DNA of 33,506 bases from Alcaligenaceae bacterium (GTDB lineage: Bacteria; Pseudomonadota; Gammaproteobacteria; Burkholderiales; Burkholderiaceae_B). The stretch is taken from contig JAAZFX010000117.1 of NCBI GenBank assembly GCA_012511555.1, positions 1-33,506 on the forward strand. The letters are read 5' to 3'. The notes beneath the pieces were generated by a model, which saw only the letters and a program-made list of their open reading frames with translations, did no database searches and had not been told where the DNA came from. Made by a program: the position numbers and the translations under genes. This document shows, one piece after another, positions 1 to 7,370 of this stretch (position 1 is the first letter of the stretch; every line of letters starts with the position of its first letter).

Positions 1-188
1 AATAAAAAAGGGTCGACATCTGAAAAAAAATGCCTACCCTCAATTAATACATCTTTGCATATGACCAAGTCGCCCTGCCGCATATCTAATACAGCACAAT
101 CATCGCCTATACCAACAAAATTTGCCGACTCTGCACTGGAGGCGGCAATTTTTGTGAAATACTGGCTAATTAGGGCAAATTCATCCAC
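1..188 (-). CDS. thiL: Thiamine-monophosphate kinase, N-terminal part (runs off window)
   Basis: ThiL phosphorylates thiamine monophosphate to thiamine diphosphate with ATP, in the cytoplasm. Reading the minus strand from a GTG at 188-186 gives about 62 residues starting MDEFALISQYF. It contains GIGDDCAVLD, the metal/nucleotide-binding motif of the family, and a diverged LIEGRHF, matching the usual LVEGvHF. The GTG overlaps the nusB stop by one base (TAGTG), so the two are probably translationally coupled, and nusB-thiL is a common gammaproteobacterial order. The ORF track omits it because it is truncated. The residue before the second conserved Asp is Lys (CKD), where E. coli has Thr (STD). 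The C-terminal part lies outside the window, so activity cannot be judged. Confidence 0.85.
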   Translation of the reverse strand, partial: MDEFALISQYFTKIAASSAESANFVGIGDDCAVLDMRQGDLVICKDVLIEGRHFFSDVDPFL

Positions 189-631
189 TAGCGACCGCCT
201 TTTACCTCAACCACACGTAGTTCAGCTGCTAATTTATCCAGCACACCGTTAACAAATTTAAAGCCATCGGTGCCACCGAACTCCTTGGTCATCTCAACTG
301 CCTCATTAATGACCACGCGATAAGGTACATCCAGGCTATTTTTTAGCTCAAAAGCGGCAATCATTAAAACGCTGTACTCCACCGGTGAAAGCTCATTAAC
401 CGGACGATCAAGATAAGGTTCTATCTCTGTTTGTAACGCAGCGTGCTCGCGAAGTACTCCATGCAAAATCTTTTGTAATAGAGCTTGATCAGCTTTGTCG
501 TAGTCCTCAAGCTCTCTGAGATTAGCCTCAATCAGACCTATCTCAGCACCATCGGGAGCGATAAACCAACCATATAAACCCTGCAATGCCAATTCACGGG
601 CACGTCGACGTGCGCTTTTTTTAATACTCAA
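188..631 (-). CDS. nusB: Transcription antitermination factor NusB
   Basis: NusB binds boxA RNA together with S10 (NusE) and supports rRNA antitermination. The 147-residue product is close to the usual 139-145. It has the Arg-rich N-terminus [15 protein letters not shown] and the C-terminal signature [20 protein letters not shown] followed by [10 protein letters not shown], all typical of NusB. The start is a TTG, preceded by an AAGGGA Shine-Dalgarno at good spacing, and no in-frame ATG fits better. It lies 11 bp downstream of ribH and overlaps thiL by one base, as expected for the rib-nusB-thiL operon. The identification is secure. Confidence 0.96.
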   Translation of the reverse strand: MSIKKSARRRARELALQGLYGWFIAPDGAEIGLIEANLRELEDYDKADQALLQKILHGVLREHAALQTEIEPYLDRPVNELSPVEYSVLMIAAFELKNSLDVPYRVVINEAVEMTKEFGGTDGFKFVNGVLDKLAAELRVVEVKGGR

Positions 632-642
632 CTTATTCCCTT

Positions 643-1194
643 CTACTTCTCGTCTTCTTCGTCAATGTCGTCTTCATCAAAGTCGTCATTGTCATCATCA
701 CCAAAATCGTCATCGTCATCACCGATTTCATACTCCGGTGTCAAATAACTGACAAGATTGGCCATCTCAACTGCCACAATAGCGCAATCAATACCTTTTT
801 CTTCGGCGCGCTCCTTGGCCTGCTCCTCATTTTCTGTCGTCAGAATACCATTGGCAATCGGCACGCCAGTCTCTAAACCTACACGAGTAATAGCGGCAGC
901 AGATTCATTGCTGACAATTTCAAAATGGTAAGTCTCGCCACGAATTACTGCTCCCAGAGCAATTAATGCATCAAACTCATCAGTCTGAGCCATCTCATGT
1001 AATGCAAAGCCTGCCTCTAAAGCGCCAGGCACAGTCACTACCATGATATTTTCTTCATCAACTCCTAACTCACCCAATTGAGCTAGACAAGCCTCCAGCT
1101 CCATATAGGTAATTTCTTCTGTGAATCGAGCACAAACAATGCCAATGTGCAGATCTTCACCATTTAAATCGGGCGCTAAAGTGTAGGGTTTCAT
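643..1194 (-). CDS. ribH: 6,7-dimethyl-8-ribityllumazine synthase with acidic tail
   Basis: RibH condenses 5-amino-6-ribitylaminouracil with 3,4-dihydroxy-2-butanone 4-phosphate to lumazine, the penultimate riboflavin step. The core (about residues 1-152) has the substrate-binding [23 protein letters not shown] with the catalytic His, and a C-terminal helix ending in VEMANLV. The Arg expected to bind phosphate is present in KERAEEKG. The product is 183 residues against about 155 for the family. The extra roughly 28 residues are almost all Asp/Glu with a few Gly, Phe and Asn, encoded by GAT/GAC repeats. An AAGGA Shine-Dalgarno precedes the ATG. It sits 41 bp after ribBA and 11 bp before nusB. 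The core function is secure; the tail has no known role. Confidence 0.95.
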   Translation of the reverse strand: MKPYTLAPDLNGEDLHIGIVCARFTEEITYMELEACLAQLGELGVDEENIMVVTVPGALEAGFALHEMAQTDEFDALIALGAVIRGETYHFEIVSNESAAAITRVGLETGVPIANGILTTENEEQAKERAEEKGIDCAIVAVEMANLVSYLTPEYEIGDDDDDFGDDDNDDFDEDDIDEEDEK

Positions 1195-1235
1195 AGTAAA
1201 GTCCTTTTGAGTAAGTTTTGATTAAGCTCTGTGTG

Positions 1236-2432
1236 CTATTTTGCATCATGAGAATCGCTTTGATCTTGATAAAATCCGGTTACGGTCAAACCATAACCTG
1301 CCATACTTGGTATTTTAACTGGTGTAGCCATTAAACGCATTTGAGAGACATTTAAATCCTTCAAAATTTGTGCCCCTACGCCATAGGTGCGCAGGTTATA
1401 ACCATCGTGTTTGCGTCCCTTAGGAGCTTCGGCCTTGGGAGCAGCTCCCCATGCAGCTGCTTGCTTTGCTACCTCGCTACTACCATGTGCTAAATCACAG
1501 TTAAGCATCACCATCACACCGCAGCCCGACTCCCTAATCGCCTCAAGAGCAGCTGCAACTCCCCAACTATGTGAAGTATCTTCACAATCTAACACATCCA
1601 GCATAGTCACTGGTTCGTGTACACGCACTAAAACATCACTATCAGCTTCAATATCACCATATACTAAAGCAATATGAGTCGCATTAGAAGTCTTGTCTTG
1701 ATAAGAAACCGCCTCAAAACTACCCCAGGGAGTTAGCATTTTCTTACTGCCCAAACGATGAACCATGGACTCATGCTCACTACGATATTGAATTAAATCC
1801 GTGATTGTGCCGATTTTAATACCAAACTGCTGTGAGAACTCGATAAGATCCGGCAAACGAGCCATCTCGCCATCTGGTTTAAGAATTTCGCAAATTACCG
1901 CTGCCGGTGTCAGACCTGCCATCGCGGTTAGATCACAACCTGCCTCGGTATGTCCTGCACGAATCAGGACCCCACCCGGCACAGCACGCACCGGGAATAT
2001 ATGACCCGGCGAAACAATATCCTCAGGACCAGCATCCGCAGCCACCGCAGCCTTGATAGTAGTGGCACGATCTGCTGCTGAAATACCGGTTGTAACACCC
2101 TCTGCTGCTTCAATAGAAATGGTGAAATTTGTCTCAAAACCACTCTGGTTGTTACTGGTCATCAAGCCCAAACCAAGTTGCTCGCCACGCTCGCCAGTAA
2201 TAGTCAGACAGACCAATCCACGAGCATGAGTTACCATAAAGTTAATTGCTTCTGGCGTCACAAAGTCTGCCGCCATCAGAAGATCGCCTTCATTTTCGCG
2301 ATCCTCTTCATCAACTAAAATCACCATACGTCCTTGGCGCAACTCCTCAACAATCTCGGTCACCGAAGAAATCACCGTAGTCGCTTTACTAGTTTCGACC
2401 AAATCGCTGGTCTGACCTTGCTCAGAACTCAT
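1236..2432 (-). CDS. ribBA: 3,4-dihydroxy-2-butanone 4-phosphate synthase with degenerate GTP cyclohydrolase II domain (RibBX-like)
   Basis: The N-terminal half (about 20-225) is a complete RibB domain, which converts ribulose 5-phosphate to DHBP plus formate. It shows [24 protein letters not shown], the [12 protein letters not shown] region and [11 protein letters not shown]. The C-terminal half (about 230-398) aligns with RibA (GTP cyclohydrolase II). However, where active enzymes have the zinc site built from three Cys (SLRCDCG context), this protein reads [20 protein letters not shown], so the zinc ligands are missing. Such RibBX proteins are known in proteobacteria that carry a separate ribA. 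The C-terminal half is therefore probably non-catalytic here. It is the first gene of the ribBA-ribH-nusB-thiL run and is divergent from the marR gene. No FMN riboswitch was recognised upstream. Confidence 0.92.
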   Translation of the reverse strand: MSSEQGQTSDLVETSKATTVISSVTEIVEELRQGRMVILVDEEDRENEGDLLMAADFVTPEAINFMVTHARGLVCLTITGERGEQLGLGLMTSNNQSGFETNFTISIEAAEGVTTGISAADRATTIKAAVAADAGPEDIVSPGHIFPVRAVPGGVLIRAGHTEAGCDLTAMAGLTPAAVICEILKPDGEMARLPDLIEFSQQFGIKIGTITDLIQYRSEHESMVHRLGSKKMLTPWGSFEAVSYQDKTSNATHIALVYGDIEADSDVLVRVHEPVTMLDVLDCEDTSHSWGVAAALEAIRESGCGVMVMLNCDLAHGSSEVAKQAAAWGAAPKAEAPKGRKHDGYNLRTYGVGAQILKDLNVSQMRLMATPVKIPSMAGYGLTVTGFYQDQSDSHDAK

Positions 2433-2796
2433 AATTAATCACTTATCCATCAATTAAAAAATATGTTGCTATTGTACCCTTAAGAGCCCTCTTCCGTGTT
2501 AAAGAGTAATTTATTTTAAGGCCATTAAATAAAAGCAGTGGAAGATTTTTAATCTCTTTGGAACATTTAAAATCTTAAACAGTCTAAAAACTTGTTGAAC
2601 TGTTAACCATCTTCACTCGCTTTGATTTTAAAACAAAAATAATTCCCCAAACGATGTAAGAATAGTTTACATTTAAGCTATCGCAATAATATTATTTTTA
2701 TGCAAGAATTCTATTTAAAGAGTAAATTTAATTTTACTCTCTCAACCGAAAACTTCTCGGGAAATTTTTAACCAAGTTAGCCACAAAGGAATCCCT
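2433..2796. other. Divergent AT-rich intergenic region between ribBA and marR
   Basis: This 364-bp gap has no credible ORF. It must hold the promoters for ribBA (minus) and the MarR gene (plus). On the minus strand TACAAT (2471-2476) is a possible -10, without a clear -35. There are small inverted repeats, AAGAG-CC-CTCTT near 2482 and AGAGTAAA-N6-TTTACTCT at 2719-2740. The strongly structured, GC-rich RFN/FMN riboswitch often found before ribB was not seen. Confidence 0.6.
2719..2740. promoter_or_regulatory. Inverted repeat upstream of marR, possible operator
   Basis: AGAGTAAA and TTTACTCT form a perfect 8-bp inverted repeat with a 6-bp spacer, ending about 57 bp before the MarR start codon. 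MarR proteins usually bind inverted repeats of about 16-20 bp near their own promoters, so an autoregulatory operator is plausible. The link to this protein is inference from position only; an RNA hairpin in the leader is the alternative. Confidence 0.35.
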
Positions 2797-3288
2797 ATGA
2801 ATATCGATATAGAGACCAGGATCAATGATTCCAGTAGCGAAGACCTACGACTTGTACTTCGCCTAGCTGCTTTCAACAACCTTATTCAAAACGAACTCCG
2901 TAATCGCTTACGTCTGCAATTTGACATGACCTCTCCGCGCTACGATCTACTGGCTCAGCTATCAACTGAAGCACAGGGCCTTAAAATGGGTGAGCTCTCA
3001 GAGCGCCTGATGGTCAGTAACGGCAATATTACTGCCATTAGTTTACAACTTGAAAAAGCTGGCCTGATCAGCCGCACGACTAATCGCCAAGACCGCCGCA
3101 GTACCTTTATCAAAAAGACGGCCAAGGGTAAAAAGATCTTTGCCAAAATGGAAGCAGCCTATAATCAATGGGTTGAGGAGTTATTGAGTGAGTTATCCAA
3201 ACAATCCAAGGAGCGCCTGTACAGCAGTCTCGACGACGGCAAACAAGCAGTTTATAGCATATTAATGACCACCAAAGCTAAGGACTAA
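2797..3288 (+). CDS. MarR family winged-helix transcriptional regulator
   Basis: This 163-residue protein is the right size for a MarR dimeric repressor. The winged-helix DNA-binding core spans about residues 55-125. It shows MGELSERLMVSNGNITAIS (the recognition helix), LEKAGLISRTTNRQDRRS with the family's wing Asp-Arg-Arg signature, and KKTAKGKKIF after the wing. The ATG is preceded by AAAGGA at about 7 bp. A perfect inverted repeat lies upstream. The ligand and target genes are unknown. Only 12 bp separate it from the CYTH-domain gene, so the two are probably co-transcribed; ribBA is divergent and could also be a target. Confidence 0.9.
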   Translation: MNIDIETRINDSSSEDLRLVLRLAAFNNLIQNELRNRLRLQFDMTSPRYDLLAQLSTEAQGLKMGELSERLMVSNGNITAISLQLEKAGLISRTTNRQDRRSTFIKKTAKGKKIFAKMEAAYNQWVEELLSELSKQSKERLYSSLDDGKQAVYSILMTTKAKD

Positions 3289-3300
3289 ACTAACTGCAAT

Positions 3301-4290
3301 ATGACCGTAGAACAAGAATTAAAACTTCACGTACAACAACCTTCTCGCCAAGCACTAAAAGAGATTGTTAATACTGCAGCAGCAAAGACGATTCATTTGC
3401 ATGCTTTTTATTTTGATACCTGTGAGCGCGAACTTGCTCAGGCAGGCATAGCCCTACGCTTGCGCAAAGAAAATGGTATTTGGATACAAACCATCAAACT
3501 ACCCGGTGACGATGCTCTCAGCAAAATCGAGTATAATCACTCTCGCCCCGAGCCCACGCTAGACCTCAAAGTCTATATGGGCACCCCGGCTGAGCAGGCT
3601 TTTAAGCAATTAAAAAACGATTTAAGCGCCCGTTTTGAAACAGATATTTATCGTACCTTGAGACTTGAAGAAACGCCTTATGGTGTTCTAGAGCTGGCCT
3701 ACGATAGTGGGTTCATCCGTTCGCTCAATCTCGAAATCCCTGTCTGCGAACTGGAACTGGAGCTTAAAGAAGGTTCCTCAGCAGCTATTTTTAGCGTGGC
3801 TAAAGCCTGGCAACAACAGTATCAATTTATTTTAGACTTTAGAAGCAAGGCCGAACGTGGCGATACCTTGGCCTCCACAGCCATTGAATCTAAAGGATTA
3901 GATAGTAACTTCAGTTTATGGCGTGCGTGGCAAGTAAAAGACCCTCAGCTCGCCGGTTTAGAGCCTAAGCAAGCAGCACAATTACATCTGGAACAGATCG
4001 CCAGAAATGCCGCAGTCATAGCTGACATTGACCGTGCCGATATGAAGGCTGAGCTAGACCTGGATCTGAGCGAGCATATCAGCTTGTTATGCTCCGCACT
4101 ACAGAGCATGCGGTTACTGTGCTCTACTTCAAACGACAAAGCACAACAAAATCAGTTAGCCGCCGCACTCCGACACTATGAGCATGAGTTTTCACAGGCC
4201 TTGCCACAACAAGCAAAAGCACTAGCCAGCAGCAGCGCTTTCCAGGCTTGCTTGCTGGATATCCTGGCTTGGAGCATTGTAGAATCCTGA
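3301..4290 (+). CDS. CYTH-domain protein, inorganic triphosphatase (YgiF)-like with short C-terminal domain
   Basis: Residues 1 to about 200 form a CYTH domain, the tunnel fold that hydrolyses triphosphates using divalent metal. The defining ExExK motif is at the N-terminus (EQELKL). It is followed by YFDT, ALRLRKENGIWIQTIK and FRSKAERG, all matching basic or acidic strands of the tunnel. E. coli YgiF has a CYTH domain followed by a CHAD domain and is about 430 residues. This protein is 329, and its helical C-terminal 120 residues lack the conserved His/Arg-rich CHAD signature, so CHAD is shortened or degenerate. Inorganic tripolyphosphatase activity is likely from family knowledge but unproven. 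No close Shine-Dalgarno precedes the ATG, suggesting coupling to the marR gene 12 bp upstream. Confidence 0.82.
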   Translation: MTVEQELKLHVQQPSRQALKEIVNTAAAKTIHLHAFYFDTCERELAQAGIALRLRKENGIWIQTIKLPGDDALSKIEYNHSRPEPTLDLKVYMGTPAEQAFKQLKNDLSARFETDIYRTLRLEETPYGVLELAYDSGFIRSLNLEIPVCELELELKEGSSAAIFSVAKAWQQQYQFILDFRSKAERGDTLASTAIESKGLDSNFSLWRAWQVKDPQLAGLEPKQAAQLHLEQIARNAAVIADIDRADMKAELDLDLSEHISLLCSALQSMRLLCSTSNDKAQQNQLAAALRHYEHEFSQALPQQAKALASSSAFQACLLDILAWSIVES

Positions 4291-4296
4291 CTCATC

Positions 4297-4340
4297 AAAA
4301 AGCCGCTTTACTTGGTACTTATTAATCAACCAAGTAAAGC
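4297..4340 (-). terminator. Intrinsic terminator of ftsY, stem overlapping its 3' codons
   Basis: GCTTTACTTGGT (4305-4316) and ACCAAGTAAAGC (4329-4340) pair perfectly over 12 bp around a 12-nt loop. On the minus strand the stem is followed after GGC by five U (plus-strand A 4297-4301). The upstream arm is made of the last codons of ftsY, and the stop codon lies in the loop. It also lies between convergent genes but has a U tract only on the ftsY side. Confidence 0.75.
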
Positions 4341-5675
4341 AGTGGCAAACTCAGCTGCAGTAAAAGGCTGTAGGTCATGTAACGACTCGCCCACCCCAAT
4401 CCAGTAAACAGGGATTGGCCTTACCCCCTGACTACCGGCAGCAACCGCGGCTAAGGTACCGCCTTTAGCCGTACCGTCCAGCTTAGTTACAACCAAGCCT
4501 GTCAGCCCTAGCGCAGCATCAAAAGTTTTAATTTGTGTAATGACATTTTGGCCCGTATTGCCATCAACGACCAATAACACCTCATGAGGTGCTTCATTAT
4601 CGGCTTTATTGATTACTCGTTTAATTTTCTTAAGCTCTTCCATCAGATGTAACTGAGTCGGTAAACGACCGGCCGTATCAATCATCACTACATTAGCTTG
4701 GCGAGCCTTGCCGGCATTTACCGCATCAAAAGCAACCGCTGCAGGATCACCTCCATCTTGAGAAATAACGGCGACATTATTGCGCTTGCCCCACTCAACC
4801 AATTGTTCACGCGCAGCAGCACGGAAGGTATCGCCCGCCGCCAATAAGACACTGGCACCAGAAGCTTGAAAATGATGAGCTAATTTGCCAATAGAGGTTG
4901 TTTTACCGGCACCGTTAACTCCTGCAATCATCACTACAGACGTGCCATCCAGTGGCAGCATAAATGATTTTTCCAAGGGTTTTAAATGTTCTGTTAAAAG
5001 CTCCTTTAGAGCCTCTTTAACCTGCTCACCTTCCTCAATTCTTTGCTGTTTAACTTTGGCTCTTAACTTAGTCAACAAAGACTCTGTCGCCTCAATGCCG
5101 GCATCCGCCATCAATAATGCGGTCTCCAATTCTTCAAAAAGCTCTTCATCGACCTTAACGCCGACAAATAAGGCGCCAATATTTGAACCTGTGCGAGAAA
5201 GCCCCTGACGTAACCGCTGCATCCAGGAAGCCTTAGGAGCGGTTTCTTGCACAGATTGCTCCTCTACTACTTCAGCTACGGGAGCCAATGCCAGCTTTTC
5301 AGTTGTTTCCGGTGACGTGGCCAATCCAGCATCACTTGCAACAATCGCGTCTTCCGCACTATCAGTAACAGTCGGCTCAGAATCAGAATCAAACACCCGC
5401 TCTTCGACCGACACTTGAGCGGCTTCAGAAGTTGGTGACGAAGCAGGAGTCGATTCGAGTTCTGCTGGAGGAGGCGAAGAGGATTCGACCACCACTTCTT
5501 CCGGCTCATGGCTTGATACCGTCACCAACGCTTCAGGTGTCTGCACGTCTTGCTCACGCTCAACAAGCTCTACCGCCTCTGCCTCCTCTAACTGCTCAAA
5601 CTCCGGAGCTGCTACAGACTCTTGGCTAACTTTATTTTCTTCTTTTGACTTTTTTCGTCGAAAAAATCTAAACAT
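4326..5675 (-). CDS. ftsY: Signal recognition particle receptor FtsY
   Basis: FtsY docks the SRP-ribosome complex at the inner membrane through paired GTP hydrolysis with Ffh. The product has 449 residues. Residues 1-147 form the acidic, low-complexity A domain, starting with a basic MFRFFRRKKSK that may touch lipid. The N domain starts near WMQRLRQGLSRTG (151). The GTPase motifs follow in order: GVNGAGKTTSIGKLA (about 252), GDTFRAAAREQL (about 281), DTAGRLPTQ (about 333), TKLDGTAKGG (about 397) and GVGESLHDLQPF (about 427). Unlike enterics, no ftsE/ftsX/rpoH follow. The gene is divergent from rsmD, as in many gammaproteobacteria. The identification is secure. Confidence 0.97.
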   Translation of the reverse strand: MFRFFRRKKSKEENKVSQESVAAPEFEQLEEAEAVELVEREQDVQTPEALVTVSSHEPEEVVVESSSPPPAELESTPASSPTSEAAQVSVEERVFDSDSEPTVTDSAEDAIVASDAGLATSPETTEKLALAPVAEVVEEQSVQETAPKASWMQRLRQGLSRTGSNIGALFVGVKVDEELFEELETALLMADAGIEATESLLTKLRAKVKQQRIEEGEQVKEALKELLTEHLKPLEKSFMLPLDGTSVVMIAGVNGAGKTTSIGKLAHHFQASGASVLLAAGDTFRAAAREQLVEWGKRNNVAVISQDGGDPAAVAFDAVNAGKARQANVVMIDTAGRLPTQLHLMEELKKIKRVINKADNEAPHEVLLVVDGNTGQNVITQIKTFDAALGLTGLVVTKLDGTAKGGTLAAVAAGSQGVRPIPVYWIGVGESLHDLQPFTAAEFATALLG

Positions 5676-5714
5676 GCTATCTCACTTAATGTTCACGGAC
5701 TGATTGACAGAACT

Positions 5715-5745
5715 TTGCAATAACCTTAGTCCGGCTCATATTATA
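5715..5745 (+). promoter_or_regulatory. Probable rsmD promoter overlapping an ftsY -10 on the other strand
   Basis: On the plus strand TTGCAA (5715-5720) and TATTAT (5739-5744) are spaced by 18 bp, a good sigma-70 match for rsmD. The same bases read on the minus strand give a perfect TATAAT (5745-5740), a candidate -10 for ftsY, though without a clear -35. The two genes would then share one overlapping divergent promoter core. Confidence 0.5.
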
Positions 5746-5818
5746 CTGGTTTATACTGAGTGTTTAGATTAATATAAATTCGACAGCAATGAGTCGAAAT
5801 TAGGACACGATTCGATAA

Positions 5819-6418
5819 ATGAGCAAATCACAGCCCAGAACTCGTGCAAAGCCACAGCAGATTCGCATTATTGGCGGTTCTCTCAAGCGTAGCACAATAC
5901 CGGTTATAGACTTAACAAATTTACGTCCCACCCCGGATCGGGTGCGTGAAACACTTTTTAATTGGTTAAATCATTTTTGGGATAGCGATTTTTCAGACAA
6001 GTCAGTTTTGGATTTATTTGCCGGCAGCGGTGCTCTAGGATTTGAAGCTGCTTCACGCGGTGCTCAGCATGTATTGATGGTTGAAAAGCACCCCAAAGCT
6101 GTGGCTGCATTACGACAGTTTCGTGACAAGCATAAATTAGCTCAAGTCCGTATTAATGACCACGACGCCAAGCTTGCACTAAAGCGCATGGATAACAGTC
6201 GCTTTGATTTGATATTGATTGATCCACCCTTTGCTGATGAGGATTTACTCAAAGACACAAGCGTAGCTCTCCCTAGCATTTGCAAAAATGGTACTTTAGT
6301 TTATGTAGAGAGTGCTACGCCATTCGAGTTGCCTGAGCAATTTGAATTACTAAGACAAGACAAAGCCGGCGCCAGCCACTTTTATTTGTATTACTATAAT
6401 TCTGAAAGCAAGGTTTAA
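5819..6418 (+). CDS. rsmD: 16S rRNA (guanine(966)-N2)-methyltransferase RsmD
   Basis: RsmD methylates N2 of G966 in 16S rRNA during 30S assembly, using S-adenosylmethionine. The 199-residue protein has the family N-terminus RIIGGSLKRSTI with RPTPDRVRETLFNWL. The SAM-binding motif VLDLFAGSGALGFEAASRGA is at about residues 60-80. The N6/N2-methylase catalytic motif DPPF follows in LILIDPPFAD. It is divergent from ftsY and is followed 42 bp later by coaD, a grouping conserved in gammaproteobacteria. A short inverted repeat, TTCGAC-N8-GTCGAA (5779-5798), lies in its leader. Confidence 0.96.
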   Translation: MSKSQPRTRAKPQQIRIIGGSLKRSTIPVIDLTNLRPTPDRVRETLFNWLNHFWDSDFSDKSVLDLFAGSGALGFEAASRGAQHVLMVEKHPKAVAALRQFRDKHKLAQVRINDHDAKLALKRMDNSRFDLILIDPPFADEDLLKDTSVALPSICKNGTLVYVESATPFELPEQFELLRQDKAGASHFYLYYYNSESKV

Positions 6419-6460
6419 ATCTCTTATAATACAAGGTTCAGAATAATCGGGACAAATCTA

Positions 6461-7006
6461 ATGAAAATTGCTATTTATCCGGGTACCTTCGACCCATTGA
6501 CTCGTGGACACGAAGATCTTGTACGTCGTGCAGCCGGTCTTTTTGATCACGTAGTTGTAGGCGTTGCCCGCAGTGCAGGCAAGAACCCCTGTTTTACTTT
6601 AGAGGAGCGCCTGGAAATTGCTCACGAAGTACTTGAACACTACCCTAATGTGACGATCAAGGGATTTAGCGGTTTACTTAAAGATTTTGTCCGCGAAAAT
6701 AACGGCCGCGTAATTATCCGTGGCTTACGTGCTGTATCGGATTTCGAATATGAATTCCAGATGGCCGGCATGAACCGTTATCTGCTCCCAGATGTGGAAA
6801 CTATGTTTATGACGCCTTCTGATCAGTACCAATTCATCTCAGGCACTTTTGTGCGCGAGGTAGCCCTCATGGGCGGTGATGTTAGCAAGTTGGTCTTCCC
6901 TTCTGTTGAGCGTTGGCTCAAAGAAAAAGCCGAACTGCTTAAACCATCTCTAACTGAAGCCAAAGAAAAAGTGGCCATTCTAAATAAATCGCTAGAAAAA
7001 AGTTAA
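6461..7006 (+). CDS. coaD: Phosphopantetheine adenylyltransferase
   Basis: CoaD transfers AMP from ATP to 4'-phosphopantetheine, giving dephospho-CoA in the coenzyme A pathway. The N-terminus [20 protein letters not shown] carries the nucleotidyltransferase T/HxGH-type motif (RGH). Further on are [33 protein letters not shown] and [17 protein letters not shown], all diagnostic. At 181 residues it exceeds the usual 160 or so by a charged Lys/Glu-rich C-terminal extension without a recognised role. It lies between rsmD and the ferredoxin gene, in the same direction. Confidence 0.97.
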   Translation: MKIAIYPGTFDPLTRGHEDLVRRAAGLFDHVVVGVARSAGKNPCFTLEERLEIAHEVLEHYPNVTIKGFSGLLKDFVRENNGRVIIRGLRAVSDFEYEFQMAGMNRYLLPDVETMFMTPSDQYQFISGTFVREVALMGGDVSKLVFPSVERWLKEKAELLKPSLTEAKEKVAILNKSLEKS

Positions 7007-7048
7007 ATGGTTTAAGCAACACATTTAATGATAGTTTTAAGGTAAATT

Positions 7049-7312
7049 ATGGCTCTCTATATTGATCACGAGTGCATCAACTGCGATGTATGTGAACCCC
7101 AATGTCCCAATGAAGCGATCTTCATGGGCCCCGAGGTCTATGTGATTGACCCTGCTAAATGCACAGAGTGCATCGGTCACCATGATGAGCCTCAGTGTCA
7201 AGTCATCTGCCCTATTGACTGCATCTATCCGGATCCTGAGTGGAAGGAATCAGAAGAGCAGCTCATGGAAAAATTCCGTCAACTGACGGGCGATAGTAAA
7301 CTACCCGTTTAG
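7049..7312 (+). CDS. 2[4Fe-4S] ferredoxin, YfhL/Alvin type
   Basis: This is a small electron carrier of 87 residues. It has two cluster motifs, CINCDVCEPQCP (C-x2-C-x2-C-x3-C) and CTECIGHHDEPQCQVICP (C-x2-C-x8-C-x3-C). The enlarged spacing in the second site and the acidic C-terminal helix (WKESEEQLMEKFRQL) are hallmarks of the YfhL/Allochromatium-type ferredoxins, which have very negative potentials. The physiological partner is not established for most members. An AAGG Shine-Dalgarno precedes the ATG. The gene directly follows coaD, a neighbourhood seen in Pseudomonas, and is closed by a strong terminator. Confidence 0.95.
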   Translation: MALYIDHECINCDVCEPQCPNEAIFMGPEVYVIDPAKCTECIGHHDEPQCQVICPIDCIYPDPEWKESEEQLMEKFRQLTGDSKLPV

Positions 7313-7329
7313 TTGCTTGTTAAGCAGAT

Positions 7330-7370
7330 AAAAAATGGCTCGATAAAAAAGATTTATCGAGCCATTTTTT
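7330..7370. terminator. Bidirectional intrinsic terminator between ferredoxin and asmA
   Basis: AAAAAATGGCTCGATAAA (7330-7347) pairs perfectly with its 18-nt complement (7353-7370) around a 5-nt loop. The stem has T tracts on the 3' side in either direction, so it can end both convergent transcripts. The asmA stop codon overlaps the end of the right arm. Confidence 0.93.

Noticed and set aside
643-727. Frameshift at the ribH 3' end causing the acidic tail
   Set aside because: The core ends normally with the expected final helix and the tail stays in frame up to the nusB ribosome binding site, so a frameshift is not needed to explain it.
2433-2796. FMN (RFN) riboswitch upstream of ribBA
   Set aside because: The gap is AT-rich and lacks the conserved GC-rich RFN stems and junction motifs, so it was searched for and not found.
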